From contig NZ_MDEB01000003.1 of the NCBI RefSeq assembly GCF_002939945.1, positions 62,001 through 126,000 of the forward strand: a stretch of 64,000 nucleotides of DNA. Reading direction: 5' to 3'. Shown here one piece after another: positions 29,078 through 38,314 of the stretch (position 1 is its first letter; each line of letters opens with the position of its first letter). A model generated the notes under the pieces. The model was given only the letters and a program-made list of their open reading frames with translations, made no database searches and had not been told where the DNA came from. Made by a program: the position numbers and the translations under genes. This stretch comes from Xanthomonas arboricola pv. populi (lineage in GTDB: Bacteria > Pseudomonadota > Gammaproteobacteria > Xanthomonadales > Xanthomonadaceae).

Positions 29078-31462
29078 TTACCAGCGATAGTTGATGCGGC
29101 CGTATACGTAGGCACCGTTGAAGCCGAACGGCGACAGGTTGCTGTACGGGAACTGCCCGCTGGTGGAGTTGGCGAAATTGTTCTCGTCCGGGTATTCGTC
29201 CAGCAGGTTGTCCGCACCCAGCGTCAGCGTCCAGCGATCGATCTTGTAGCTGGCCGAGGCATCCACCACCCACTTGGCATCGAAGGTCTGGTCGTTGATC
29301 GCCGCAGCCGGACGCGTGCTGTACTTGCCGTAGCGCGTGGCACCCAATGCCAGCGTCCAGTGCTCCAGGTTCCAGCTGCCGTTGACCAGGAACTTGTCGC
29401 GCGGGAAGCCTTCTTCGATGCGGCCGCGTTCGGTGCGGTCGATGCGCTCCAGGCTCAGCCCGTTGGCCGACAACGCGGCCGGGTTGGCGGCGACGCTGCG
29501 CACCTCGGTCTCCGAATAGTTGTACCCGGCGGTCAGGTCCACGCTGCTGGCGGCGAGCTGCCACCGGTAGCTGCCGACCACGTCCACACCGCGCGTGCGC
29601 GTGTCCACCGCGTTGGTGAAGTAGCGCCCGCCGTTGATGCCGAAGATGCCCTGCGCCTCGAGCAGATTACGCACTGCAGTGCCGGTGAGGTTGGACGACA
29701 GCACGATGCGGTCGTCCACGTCGATCTGGTACGCATCCACGGTGAGGTAGAGCGCATCGGTCGGCTGCAGCACCAGGCCCAGGCTATAGGACAGCGATGT
29801 CTCGGCATCCAGCGGCTCTGCGCCCAGGGCGCGCGCGACGGTGCTGTCGGCCGGGAAGGTGCGGATCTCGAACGGGTTCGGATTGCCGGCCAGGAAGGTG
29901 GTGCTGGTGGACTGGAAATACTGCTGCGCCAGCGACGGCGCGCGGAAGCCCGACGCCACCGTGCCGCGCAGCGCGATCTTGTCGGTAAACGCATAGCGCC
30001 CGGACAACTTGCCCGATGCCTGGCTGCCGAAGTCGTTGAAGTCTTCGTAGCGCCCGGCCAGGCCGGCGGAGAACTTGTCGGTGAAATCGGCTTCCAGGTC
30101 CGCATACAGCGCGTAGCTGTCACGCGAGTAACGCCCGGACACGCTGGGCGCGAATCCGCCAAAGCCCTGCGCGCCACCGGCCAACGTGCCGGCCTGGAAG
30201 TACGAGCCCACTTCGCCCGGCGACTGGTTCCACTTCTCGTTACGGTATTCGGCACCGAAGGCCACCGTCACCGGGTACGCCAGGCCCCAGTCGAAGCCGC
30301 GCTTGACGTCCAGGTTGACGATGTTCTGCGTGGTCTCCAGCGCGCCATCGTAGAAGGAGGTCGGCGAGGTCGGCCCCAGGCTCACGTTGAGCGTGTTGCG
30401 GGTGTGGAAATCGATCCTGTTGTAGCCGTAGTTGTAGCTGGCATCCCAGTCCCAGCCGCTGGCCGTGGACCCGCGCACGCCGGCCACCAGCGAGCGGTCC
30501 TTGGCGTAGGTCTGGATTTCCGGCAGGAAGCCCTGCGGATAGATCGACAGGATGTTCTGGGTGCTGCCCGGCGCGCGGAAGAACGCGAACGAGCTGATGT
30601 CGCGGTTGCTGGCGGTGGCGAAGGCGTAGCCGGTGATGCTGTCGCTGAAGGCGAACTCGGTATTGGCCGACACCGCCTGCGCGTTGACGTCCGGGTCGCC
30701 GATCTTGAACGCCTTCTGGCCGACGGCCGGCTGCGAGGCGCTGGGTGCGCCGGCATAGCCGCGCGCACGGTCGGTGGGGTCTTGCTGATTGAGCTGTGCG
30801 GCCACATGCAGCCAGCCGCGCTCGTTGCCATACGCCACGCCGGTGTCGCCGGACAGCTCGTAGTTGCTGCCGTCGCCGGCCGAATACTGGCCGAAGCCGG
30901 CCTGCAGGCTGCCGCCCTTCTCGGCGCCCTTGAGCACGATGTTGACCACACCGGCGATGGCATCGGAGCCGTATTGCGCCGAGGCGCCGTCGCGCAGCAC
31001 TTCCACGCGTGCGATCGCCGCCACCGGAATGGTGTTCAGATCCACCGCTGCGGCGCCACGGCCGATGGTGCCGTTGAGGTTGAGCAGCGAGGAGGTGTGG
31101 CGGCGCTTGCCGTTGACCAGCACCAGCACCTGGTCCGGCGACAGGCCGCGCAGCTGCGCGGGGCGGATCGCGCTGGTGCCATCGCTCAGGGCCGGGCGCG
31201 GGAAGTTCAGCGACGGCAGCGCCCGGGCCAGCGCGGTGGCCAGCTCCGAGGTGCCGGTAGCCTGCAGCGACTCGGCGCTGATGATGTCGATCGGCGACTG
31301 CGACTCGGCCACGGTACGGTCGGACACCCGGGTTCCGGTGACGATGACGGTGTCCAGCGTGTTGGCGGGCGCACTGGCCGGGGTGGCGGTCTGGGCGAAG
31401 GCCGGGGAGGCGAGCAGCGTCGCAACGACAGCGGTTGCGAGCGTGGACAGCGGGTAATTCAT
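29078..31462 (-). CDS. TonB-dependent receptor, tandem paralogue 3
   Basis: A 794-residue outer-membrane receptor. Signal peptide with cleavage near SPAFAQT, TonB box TLDTVIVTGTR, plug with QLRGLSPDQVLVLVNGKRRH and ARVEVLRDGASAQYGSDAIA, and a barrel ending in tryptophan (RINYRW). ATG 31462 begins the signal peptide. It is closest in the plug to paralogue 2. Divergent from yheS; the shared upstream region holds a degenerate LacI-type palindrome. Ligand unknown. Confidence 0.92.
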   Translation of the reverse strand: MNYPLSTLATAVVATLLASPAFAQTATPASAPANTLDTVIVTGTRVSDRTVAESQSPIDIISAESLQATGTSELATALARALPSLNFPRPALSDGTSAIRPAQLRGLSPDQVLVLVNGKRRHTSSLLNLNGTIGRGAAAVDLNTIPVAAIARVEVLRDGASAQYGSDAIAGVVNIVLKGAEKGGSLQAGFGQYSAGDGSNYELSGDTGVAYGNERGWLHVAAQLNQQDPTDRARGYAGAPSASQPAVGQKAFKIGDPDVNAQAVSANTEFAFSDSITGYAFATASNRDISSFAFFRAPGSTQNILSIYPQGFLPEIQTYAKDRSLVAGVRGSTASGWDWDASYNYGYNRIDFHTRNTLNVSLGPTSPTSFYDGALETTQNIVNLDVKRGFDWGLAYPVTVAFGAEYRNEKWNQSPGEVGSYFQAGTLAGGAQGFGGFAPSVSGRYSRDSYALYADLEADFTDKFSAGLAGRYEDFNDFGSQASGKLSGRYAFTDKIALRGTVASGFRAPSLAQQYFQSTSTTFLAGNPNPFEIRTFPADSTVARALGAEPLDAETSLSYSLGLVLQPTDALYLTVDAYQIDVDDRIVLSSNLTGTAVRNLLEAQGIFGINGGRYFTNAVDTRTRGVDVVGSYRWQLAASSVDLTAGYNYSETEVRSVAANPAALSANGLSLERIDRTERGRIEEGFPRDKFLVNGSWNLEHWTLALGATRYGKYSTRPAAAINDQTFDAKWVVDASASYKIDRWTLTLGADNLLDEYPDENNFANSTSGQFPYSNLSPFGFNGAYVYGRINYRW

Positions 31463-31564
31463 GACAACTCCGAACGGGGGTCCATGCAGGACCAGCAAGG
31501 CTGGGCGGGGTCTGGTCGTGGCGACGCGAAGGAGGCGACGGCCAGCCCGAAGGCGCTAATTATT

Positions 31565-31578
31565 CGTTAACGCTAGAA
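31565..31578 (-). promoter_or_regulatory. Degenerate LacI-type palindrome between receptor paralogue 3 and yheS
   Basis: The minus strand reads TTCTAGCGTTAACG, which keeps seven of the nine fixed positions of TGnTAnCGnTnnCA and resembles the xyl-box core TAGCG.TAAC. The plus strand of the same stretch contains TAGAAT, a possible -10 for yheS. Confidence 0.35.
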
Positions 31579-31639
31579 TGGCGTCGCAGGAGTGCTGCTC
31601 ATCTGCTCATTCCTTTTCGTTCTATCGGACTGTCCATCA

Positions 31640-33556
31640 ATGATTTCCCTGCGCAACTTCTCCATGCGACGCGGTGAGCGTCTGCTGTTGTCCAACGTCG
31701 ACCTGACCATGCATGCCGGCTACCGCGTCGGTGTGGTGGGCCGTAATGGCACCGGCAAGTCGAGCCTGTTCGCCGCGGTCAAGGGCGAGCTGGAAGCAGA
31801 CAAGGGCGATGTCGACCTGCCCGGCAAGGTGCGCACTGCCAGCGTCTCGCAGGAAACCCCGTCGCTGCCCGATCCGGCGCTGTCGTTCGTGCTCGGCGGC
31901 GATATCGAGGTGTCCGCGATCCTGCAGGAAGAGGCCGCGGCCACCGCGCGCGAAGACTGGGAGGCGGTCGCCAACGCACATCAGAAGATGGCCGAACTCG
32001 GCGCCTACGATGCCGAGGCGCGCGCCGGCAAGCTGCTGCACGGCCTGGGCTTCCCGGCCGACACCCATCACCGCGCGGTATCCTCGTTCTCCGGCGGCTG
32101 GCGCGTGCGCCTGAATCTGGCGCGCGCGCTGATGATGCCCAGCGACCTGCTGCTGCTGGACGAACCGACCAACCACCTGGATATGGACGCGGTGCTGTGG
32201 CTGGAGCAATGGCTGCTCAAGTACCCGGGCACCTTGCTGTTGATTTCGCATGACCGCGAGTTTCTCGACAACGTCGCCACCCACACCCTGCACCTGCATG
32301 GCGGCACCGCCAAGCTGTACGTCGGCGGCTACACCGATTTCGAGCGCCAGCGCATCGAGCACCTGCGCCAGCAGCAGATCGCCCACGACAAGGAACAGGC
32401 CGAGCGCGCGCATCTGCAGAGCTTCATCGACCGCTTCAAGGCGCAGGCCAGCAAGGCCACCCAGGCGCAGAGCCGCATGAAGCGGCTGGCCAAGATGGCC
32501 GGCACCGAAGCGGTCCGCGCCGAGCGCGAGTTCCGCATCCAGTTCGCCCAGCCCAATCGGCTGCCGTTTTCGTTGATCCGGTTGAATCACGCGGCTTGCG
32601 GGTATGCGGCTGCGCCGCGGGAGCCGGGAATCGGGAATGGGGAATCGCAAAGGCGTGGGTCCAGCGATGCGATTACCGTGTTGCACGATGTTGGATTCGG
32701 GCTGGAGGCTGGTGACCGGATCGGGTTGCTGGGGCCGAATGGTGCGGGTAAGTCCACGCTGGTGAAGACGTTGGTGGGCGAGCTTGCGCCGCTGTCTGGC
32801 GAGCGCAGTGCGCATCCGGACCTGCGGATCGGCTATTTCGCCCAGCACACGGTGGAGTCGCTGCACGAGGGCCAGTCGCCGATGGATCACTTCCGCGAGC
32901 TGTCGCCGGATGGTGCCAACCAGGCGTTTCGCGACTTCCTGGGCAAATGGAATTTCGCCGGCGACCGTGCGTTCGAAGTGGTGGATGGTTTTTCCGGCGG
33001 CGAGCGCGCGCGTCTGGCGCTGGCGCTGATCGCCTGGCAGCAGCCGAACGTGCTGCTGCTGGACGAACCGACCAACCATCTGGACCTGGAAATGCGCGAG
33101 GCACTGGCCGAAGCGCTGAGCGACTTCGAAGGTGCGATCGTGATGGTCTCCCATGACCGCCATCTGATCGGCCTGGTCTGCGACAGTTTCTGGCGCGTGG
33201 CCGATGGCGTGGTCGAGCCGTTCGAAGGCGACCTGGACGAATACGCCGCCTGGCTGCGCAGCCGCCCGGCCGCCCAGGGCACCAAGCAGAAGATGGCCGA
33301 AGTGGCGCCGACACCGCCACCGCCGACCAAGCCGCTGCCGCCGAAGAAGGCCGTCAACCCACACAAGCTGGCCAGCGCGGAAAAGCGCGTCGGCGAACTG
33401 GAAGCGGCGTTGGCGGCGCTGGACCGCGAACTGGCCAACCCGGGCAACTATGCCGACAGCGAGAAGATGGCGGTGCTGGGCCGCGACCGCGAGGCCACCG
33501 CGCAGCAACTGGCGGCTGCGGAAGCGGCGTGGATGGAGTTGATCGAGGGGGTGTAG
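31640..33556 (+). CDS. yheS: ABC-F family ATPase (YheS type)
   Basis: A 638-residue soluble protein with two ABC domains and no membrane part, close to E. coli YheS in length and sequence (start MISLRNFSMRRGERLLL). Walker A motifs are GRNGTGKSS near residue 34 and GPNGAGKST near 364; signatures are FSGGWRVRLNLARAL and FSGGERARLALAL; both Walker B motifs read LLLLDEPTNHLD or LLLDEPTNHLD. The family acts on the ribosome. A Pro/Lys-rich linker precedes a C-terminal coiled coil. Residues about 327-339 are encoded by a copy of the GGGAATC repeat inserted in frame, and the stretch 32570-32790 uses different codons (many TTG, GGG, GGT) from the rest. Confidence 0.93.
   Translation: MISLRNFSMRRGERLLLSNVDLTMHAGYRVGVVGRNGTGKSSLFAAVKGELEADKGDVDLPGKVRTASVSQETPSLPDPALSFVLGGDIEVSAILQEEAAATAREDWEAVANAHQKMAELGAYDAEARAGKLLHGLGFPADTHHRAVSSFSGGWRVRLNLARALMMPSDLLLLDEPTNHLDMDAVLWLEQWLLKYPGTLLLISHDREFLDNVATHTLHLHGGTAKLYVGGYTDFERQRIEHLRQQQIAHDKEQAERAHLQSFIDRFKAQASKATQAQSRMKRLAKMAGTEAVRAEREFRIQFAQPNRLPFSLIRLNHAACGYAAAPREPGIGNGESQRRGSSDAITVLHDVGFGLEAGDRIGLLGPNGAGKSTLVKTLVGELAPLSGERSAHPDLRIGYFAQHTVESLHEGQSPMDHFRELSPDGANQAFRDFLGKWNFAGDRAFEVVDGFSGGERARLALALIAWQQPNVLLLDEPTNHLDLEMREALAEALSDFEGAIVMVSHDRHLIGLVCDSFWRVADGVVEPFEGDLDEYAAWLRSRPAAQGTKQKMAEVAPTPPPPTKPLPPKKAVNPHKLASAEKRVGELEAALAALDRELANPGNYADSEKMAVLGRDREATAQQLAAAEAAWMELIEGV
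32623..32648 (+). repeat. GGGAATC repeat inside the yheS coding region
   Basis: GCCGGGAATCGGGAATGGGG continues into AATCGC, the same sequence found in the gaps around yebC, ruvC, ruvA and ruvB. Here it is read in frame and adds a hydrophilic segment (about PGIGNGES) in front of the second ABC domain. Confidence 0.85.
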
Positions 33557-33672
33557 CAGCTGGGTCGCGGTGATGGGGCTGGTGATGGTGCCTGTCGATC
33601 GATGATGCATGGAGCTCGACGGTGATGGAAGTGCGCTTCGCGCCCGCACCTTCATCCGGCGCTATGCGCCAC

Positions 33673-33744
33673 CTTCTCCCAGCGGGAGAAGAGAGTAAGC
33701 CGCAGCTCTGGTGATTAAGAGCCCCTCTCCCTGCGGGAGAGGGG
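33673..33744. repeat. Paired palindromes downstream of yheS
   Basis: Two perfect hairpins side by side: CTTCTCCC-AGC-GGGAGAAG at 33673-33691 and CCCCTCTCCC-TGC-GGGAGAGGGG at 33722-33744, followed by GGTTGGGGTGAGGG. Such CTCTCCC elements are common between genes in xanthomonads. The remainder of the spacer 33557-33877 shows no gene. The hairpins could end or stabilise the yheS transcript. Confidence 0.75.
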
Positions 33745-33877
33745 TTGGGGTGAGGGTACGGGTACGGCGGAAGACAGCCATCCTGATGGAGGGGCTAGGT
33801 GAGGTGCGGCGCAGCCATCTCACAAGAGCGGCTGTGTCGAGTGCACGCAGGCCATCACCACTGGGGCGCATCCAACC

Positions 33878-34750
33878 TCACCCCAGCGTTTGCTCCACCA
33901 ACAACCACGCAAGAAACCTCCGCCCAGCCTCGCTCTCCGCCCGCGAGCGCAGCCGCGTCAGCCAATAACGTCCAGCGTTGATCTGGATCGGAAACGGGCA
34001 CACCAGACGCCCGGCATCCAGGTCCTGGCGAAACATCGGCAGCGGCAACAACGCCACGCCGGCACCGGCCGCCGCGGCGCTGGCCAGGGTCAACGACGAA
34101 TCGAACATCGCCCCGCGTGCGGCGACTTCGGCCACACCCGCGGCGCGAAACCACTGTGGCCACTCGTCCAGACGGTACGAGCGCAATAACGGCAGCTGTG
34201 CCAGATCGGCTGGCGTGCGCAAGCCACGTGCCATGGTCGGCGCACACACCGGCGCAAACGGCGCCTCCATCAACGCCTCGGCAATCTGCCCCTGCCAGTC
34301 GCCATCGCCAAACCGGATCGCCAGATCCAGCCCTTCGCCGGCAAGATCGACGCGGTTGTTGTGAGTCGACAGGCGCAGCTCGATCTCCGGATGCGCCGCA
34401 TGAAAGGCCTCCACGCGCGGCAGCAGCCAGCCGGTGGCGAAGGTGCCGACCACGCCGACGCTGAGCACCTCGCGGTAACGGCCATCGGCAAAGCGCTCCA
34501 GGGTGGCAGCGATGCGGTCGAAGGCTTCGCCGAGCACCGGTGCCAGTGCCGCACCTTCGTCGGTGAGCGCCACGCCGCGCGGCAGGCGGTGGAACAGGCT
34601 GCTGCCCAGCTGCTGCTCCAGCGCCTTGATCTGATGACTGAGCGCGGCCTGGCTGACGCACAACTCTCCCGCGGCGCGGGTCAGGTTCTGGTGGCGTGCG
34701 GCGGCCTCGAAGGCGCGCAAGGCGTTGAGCGGAAGGCGAGGGCGGTGCAT
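33878..34750 (-). CDS. ampR: LysR-type regulator, AmpR-like
   Basis: A 290-residue regulator. The N-terminal winged helix-turn-helix (LNALRAFEAAARHQNLTRAA, then CVSQAALSHQIKALEQQLG) is followed by the LysR effector domain. The beginning MHRPRLPLNALRAFEAAARH is characteristic of AmpR. It is divergent from the class A beta-lactamase gene, with only 100 bases between the starts, so it is inferred to control that gene in response to peptidoglycan fragments, as AmpR does. The C-terminus WLLVEQTLG is near normal length. Confidence 0.9.
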   Translation of the reverse strand: MHRPRLPLNALRAFEAAARHQNLTRAAGELCVSQAALSHQIKALEQQLGSSLFHRLPRGVALTDEGAALAPVLGEAFDRIAATLERFADGRYREVLSVGVVGTFATGWLLPRVEAFHAAHPEIELRLSTHNNRVDLAGEGLDLAIRFGDGDWQGQIAEALMEAPFAPVCAPTMARGLRTPADLAQLPLLRSYRLDEWPQWFRAAGVAEVAARGAMFDSSLTLASAAAAGAGVALLPLPMFRQDLDAGRLVCPFPIQINAGRYWLTRLRSRAESEAGRRFLAWLLVEQTLG

Positions 34751-34850
34751 CTGCAGAGATTAGTTCAATTCATGCCAGGGATCGAAACATCGCAATAGTC
34801 CGGTGGCTGGCATGCGCCGATACTGGGGGCTCTCCCCAGGAGGCTGCTCC

Positions 34851-35744
34851 ATGTTGAACCGTCGACAGTTCTTGTACGCAACCGGCGCAAGTGTGTTGCT
34901 TGCCGCGTCCAGACCCGCGTGGGCGCTGACTCCCGCGATGCTCCCGGGCGATGTGCTGCGAGCGCAATGGGCCGAGATCGAACGCAGTAGCGGCGGCCGC
35001 CTGGGCATCAGCCTGCTCGACAGCGGCACCGGTAAGCGCATCGGCCTGCGCGAAGACGAGCGCTTTCCGCTGTGCAGCACCTTCAAATTTGTATTGGCTG
35101 CGGCGGTGCTGCAGCGGGTGGACAAGGGCGAGCTGACGTTGGCGCAACGGGTGAAGATCCGCGCTGCGGACATGCTGTCCCACGCGCCGGTCACCGAGCG
35201 CCATGTCGGCGGGTCGCTGAGCGTGGCCGAGCTCTGCCGGGCCACCATGATCTACAGCGACAACCCGGCCGCCAACCTGTTGTTCCCGCTGGTCGGCGAT
35301 CCGGCCGGCCTGACCGCCTTCCTGCGTGGCATCGGCGATGCGCGCACGCGCAGCGACCGCCACGAGCCGGAGATGAACCGGTTCGCCCCGGGCGACCCGC
35401 GCGACACCACCACGCCGGCGGCGATGGCCGCCACCCTGCGCACCCTGCTGCTGGGCAACTTGCTGAAGCCGGCCTCGCGCAAGCAGTTGACCGACTGGAT
35501 GATCGACAACCGCACCGGCGATACCTGCCTGCGCGCCGGCCTGCCGCGCGGCTGGAAGATCGGCGACAAGACCGGCAGCAACGGCACCGACACCCGCAAC
35601 GACATCGCCATCATCTGGCCGCCGGCAGGCAAGGCGCCATTGCTGCTCACCGCGTACTTAAATGGCGCCAGCGTCGACAGCGATGCGCGCGATGCAGCGG
35701 TGAAGGCAGTGGCGCAGGCAGTCGCGACGTCTGTCTTTGTTTGA
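34851..35744 (+). CDS. bla: Class A beta-lactamase, Tat-exported
   Basis: A 297-residue periplasmic serine beta-lactamase. Catalytic motifs are S76-T-F-K79 (S70xxK), SDN in IYSDNPAANLL, the omega loop RHEPEMNRFAPGD with the E166 equivalent, and KTGSNGTDTRNDIA (KTG). The N-terminus MLNRRQFLYATG has a twin-arginine motif, indicating folded export by Tat. ATG 34851 has CAGGAGG upstream; an in-frame ATG at 34803 would put extra residues before the Tat motif. Cysteine precedes the active serine, but the position after KTGS is asparagine, so the disulfide of KPC-type carbapenemases is not expected. Probably induced through the divergent ampR. Confidence 0.95.
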   Translation: MLNRRQFLYATGASVLLAASRPAWALTPAMLPGDVLRAQWAEIERSSGGRLGISLLDSGTGKRIGLREDERFPLCSTFKFVLAAAVLQRVDKGELTLAQRVKIRAADMLSHAPVTERHVGGSLSVAELCRATMIYSDNPAANLLFPLVGDPAGLTAFLRGIGDARTRSDRHEPEMNRFAPGDPRDTTTPAAMAATLRTLLLGNLLKPASRKQLTDWMIDNRTGDTCLRAGLPRGWKIGDKTGSNGTDTRNDIAIIWPPAGKAPLLLTAYLNGASVDSDARDAAVKAVAQAVATSVFV

Positions 35745-35946
35745 TGCGCGCGCGTGCGCGCGAACTGCGCTTGAGGGGCCGCCTCACACCGCGATCGAAT
35801 CGCCGAGCGGCAGCCTGCGATCCGCCGTGCTCAGTTGCGTGAGGTGTTGGAGGTCAATGCAGCGTCCGTCGCGGATGACCGTTGCCATGCGGGGCCCCGA
35901 GACAATGCCGCATGCAACGCGGCGCGGCGGCCGTCTTCGGTACTGA
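35745..35946. other. Spacer between bla and the phospholipase gene
   Basis: The two genes converge here. An alternating GCGCGCGCGTGCGCGCG run (35746-35763) could form a hairpin. No gene and no T-run terminator was recognised. Confidence 0.4.
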
Positions 35947-38094
35947 TTAGCCGGGATCCTGCAATCTCGCTGTATCGCTTTGATACAGCCGTGCCGGCCC
36001 GCCCATGGCCGGGTCGCTGACGCTGTCTGCGCCGGTTTCGATGCGCCCGGCAAGCCGCTGCGCTGCGCCGTCGTGCTTCACCCACAGGTCGTACCAGCCG
36101 CCAGTTGCCACCGCCTTCCAACGGCGTTGTTCGGTGGCGCCGGGTGCAATGCGCAGGCGTTCGTGCGGTTGTGCGGTGGCATACGCGCCCGGCTGCAGCT
36201 CCACCTGCACCGCAGTGCTGCCAGCATTGCGCAGCGATAGCGACACCGCTGCGGCGTCGTTCGGATCCTGGGTGATCTCAGCCATCAGTAACGGTGCGCT
36301 CAGCTCTCCGCGATAGTGACGATGGAATCCATTGGGGCCGATCAACCATAGGTCGTAACGGCCATCGTCGGTGGTCCACGTGCCGTCCACTGCCGCGTCG
36401 CTCCCTACGGTATAACGGCGCGGAAGCGCGGCAAGATCGAAGCGGTTGTAGACGTGCAGGACCACCGCAGCGCCAGCGTTGGACATGCGTAGCAGCACGT
36501 CGCCGCGCTCAGACAAATAGGCCAATTCCACGCTGGGGCGATACGGCAGCGCGCGCGAACGGCGTGCACCGAACGCCTGCTGCGGCGGTTGCAACGAGGC
36601 AGGCAACGGCGGCAGTGCGTGTTCGCGCAGGGCTGCCGCGCGCGCTGCGGCGGCGCTGACATCGGGCAACGCCGCGACGAAGGGGCGCGCATCGGCATTG
36701 CGGAAATCGAATGCACTGGTGAGATCGCCACAGACCGCGCGCCGCCACGGCGTGATCTCCGGCGCGCTCACGCCGAAGCGGCGCTCCAGCAGGCGCAACA
36801 CCGAGGTGTGGTCGTACACCTGCGAATCCACCCAGCCGCCGCGGCTCCACGGCGAGATCACGTAGAGCGGCACGCGTGGACCCAGGCCGTAGGGGCGGCC
36901 GCGCAGCTCGGGCAGATCCACTTTCTGCTCGCCGGGTGCCGGGTGGCGATGGTAGTCGTCGTCGGTGGCGATGCTGGATGCGCCTGCAAACCCGCCGGCC
37001 GCACTTGGGTCCGGCGATGGCGGTGCGGGCGGCGGCATGTGATCGAAGAAACCGTCGTTCTCGTCGAACATCAACAGCAATGCGGTGCGGCTCCATACCT
37101 GCGGATCGGCGGTCAGCGCATCCAGCACGCGCGCGGTGTAGGCCGCGCCTTGCGCAGGACTGGACGGGTCCGGATGCTCGCTGCCGGCCGCATCGGCGAT
37201 GACGAAACTCACCGACGGTAGACGCCCGCCCAGCACATCGGCGCGCAGCTGCTCGACACCGCGTGTGCTGACGCCACGCGCGCGCAGCTGCGCATCGTGC
37301 CCGGGCGCCGCGTTGAAGGCCTGCCGGAACGGTACGAAGCCCGCCAGCGGGTTGTCGGTGAAGTTGTCGGCCATGTCCTGATAGATCTGCCAGGACACGC
37401 CGGCGCGTTGAAGATGCTCGACGTAGGTCGTCCAGCGATACGGCTCGGCAAAACCGCCCAGCTCGGCAAAGTTGTCGTGCGAGTTGCCGATCACCGGCCC
37501 ACCGGCGCGCGCCTGCGGGTCGTTGCCGCCGCTCCACAGGAACACGCGATTGGAATTGGTGCCGGTCTGGATCGAGGCGTGGTACGCATCGCAGAGGGTG
37601 AAGGCGTCGGCAAGCGCGTACTGGAACGGAAGATCCGCGCGCCGGTAATAGCCCAGCGCGTGGTCGTGCTTGGCCGCGGCCCAGTGCCCGAGCCGGCCGT
37701 GATCCCAGGCGCGTTGCGCATCCACCCAGCTATGCGGCGTGCCTTGCACGCGCATGAAGCCGAATTGCGCTGCGGTATCCAGCGCAAACGGCGTCAGCCA
37801 TTGGCGGCCGTCTTCGCTGGGTTGCAGCCACACCGTGCGCGCGGGCGCGCCCGCCAGCGGCGGTGCGGGAATCGGGAAACGATCGCCGAACCCGCGCACG
37901 CCGGGCAGGGCGCCGAAGTAATGATCGAAGGCGCGGTTTTCCTGCATCAGGATCACCACATGCTGCAGATCTTCCAGCGTGCCGGTGCGGCGGTCCGGCG
38001 CGATGGCGGCGGCCCGCGCGATGCTGGGCGGCAGCAGCGCGGCGGCGGCGGCAAGCCCGGTCTGCAGAACGCGGCGGCGGGGAAGATCGATCAT
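35947..38094 (-). CDS. Non-hemolytic phospholipase C-type phosphoesterase, Tat-exported
   Basis: A 715-residue secreted phosphoesterase of the bacterial phospholipase C family. Signal MIDLPRRRVLQTGLAAAAALL carries a twin arginine. Family signatures are HVVILMQENRAFDHYFGALPGVRGF at the start (given here in two parts: HVVILMQENRAFDHYFG and LPGVRGFGDRF), GPVIGNSHDN, FVIADAAGSEHPDPS, LMFDENDGFFDHMPPP and YDHTSVLRLLERRFGV, which hold the metal ligands. Two C-terminal domains of the PLC type follow. It should release phosphorylated head groups from phospholipids. ATG 38094 is preceded by AGGTG. It lies 220 bases downstream of a receptor gene on the same strand. Confidence 0.92.
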   Translation of the reverse strand: MIDLPRRRVLQTGLAAAAALLPPSIARAAAIAPDRRTGTLEDLQHVVILMQENRAFDHYFGALPGVRGFGDRFPIPAPPLAGAPARTVWLQPSEDGRQWLTPFALDTAAQFGFMRVQGTPHSWVDAQRAWDHGRLGHWAAAKHDHALGYYRRADLPFQYALADAFTLCDAYHASIQTGTNSNRVFLWSGGNDPQARAGGPVIGNSHDNFAELGGFAEPYRWTTYVEHLQRAGVSWQIYQDMADNFTDNPLAGFVPFRQAFNAAPGHDAQLRARGVSTRGVEQLRADVLGGRLPSVSFVIADAAGSEHPDPSSPAQGAAYTARVLDALTADPQVWSRTALLLMFDENDGFFDHMPPPAPPSPDPSAAGGFAGASSIATDDDYHRHPAPGEQKVDLPELRGRPYGLGPRVPLYVISPWSRGGWVDSQVYDHTSVLRLLERRFGVSAPEITPWRRAVCGDLTSAFDFRNADARPFVAALPDVSAAAARAAALREHALPPLPASLQPPQQAFGARRSRALPYRPSVELAYLSERGDVLLRMSNAGAAVVLHVYNRFDLAALPRRYTVGSDAAVDGTWTTDDGRYDLWLIGPNGFHRHYRGELSAPLLMAEITQDPNDAAAVSLSLRNAGSTAVQVELQPGAYATAQPHERLRIAPGATEQRRWKAVATGGWYDLWVKHDGAAQRLAGRIETGADSVSDPAMGGPARLYQSDTARLQDPG

Positions 38095-38314
38095 CGTGTC
38101 ACCTGGTTGGCGCGCCAATCCTGTCGGCGCTGGAGCGGGTCGAGCGTACCCAACGCGTCAGCGCGTGTGTTCTCTTGCGTGTTGACAATCCTGCCCTTTT
38201 GCAATTGCGCAGGAGGCAATGCAGGGGGCGGATCGGGTGGCGTGCTTTTTACCCGATGCGCTCCCCATACATTGGAAATCCTATTCCCTGTCGGTCGGCC
38301 ATGCGCCGTCTACG
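38095..38314. other. Receptor-to-phospholipase spacer
   Basis: No gene seen. Contains ATCGGGT / ACCCGAT (38232-38258) as a possible hairpin, and TTGACAATCCTGCCC near 38182. No clear terminator, so the receptor and phospholipase may share a transcript. Confidence 0.4.

Noticed and set aside
22905-31570. Three long plus-strand open frames (744, 672 and 858 codons) opposite the tandem receptors
   Set aside because: They resemble one another only because they are antisense to paralogous genes; they have no independent family features.
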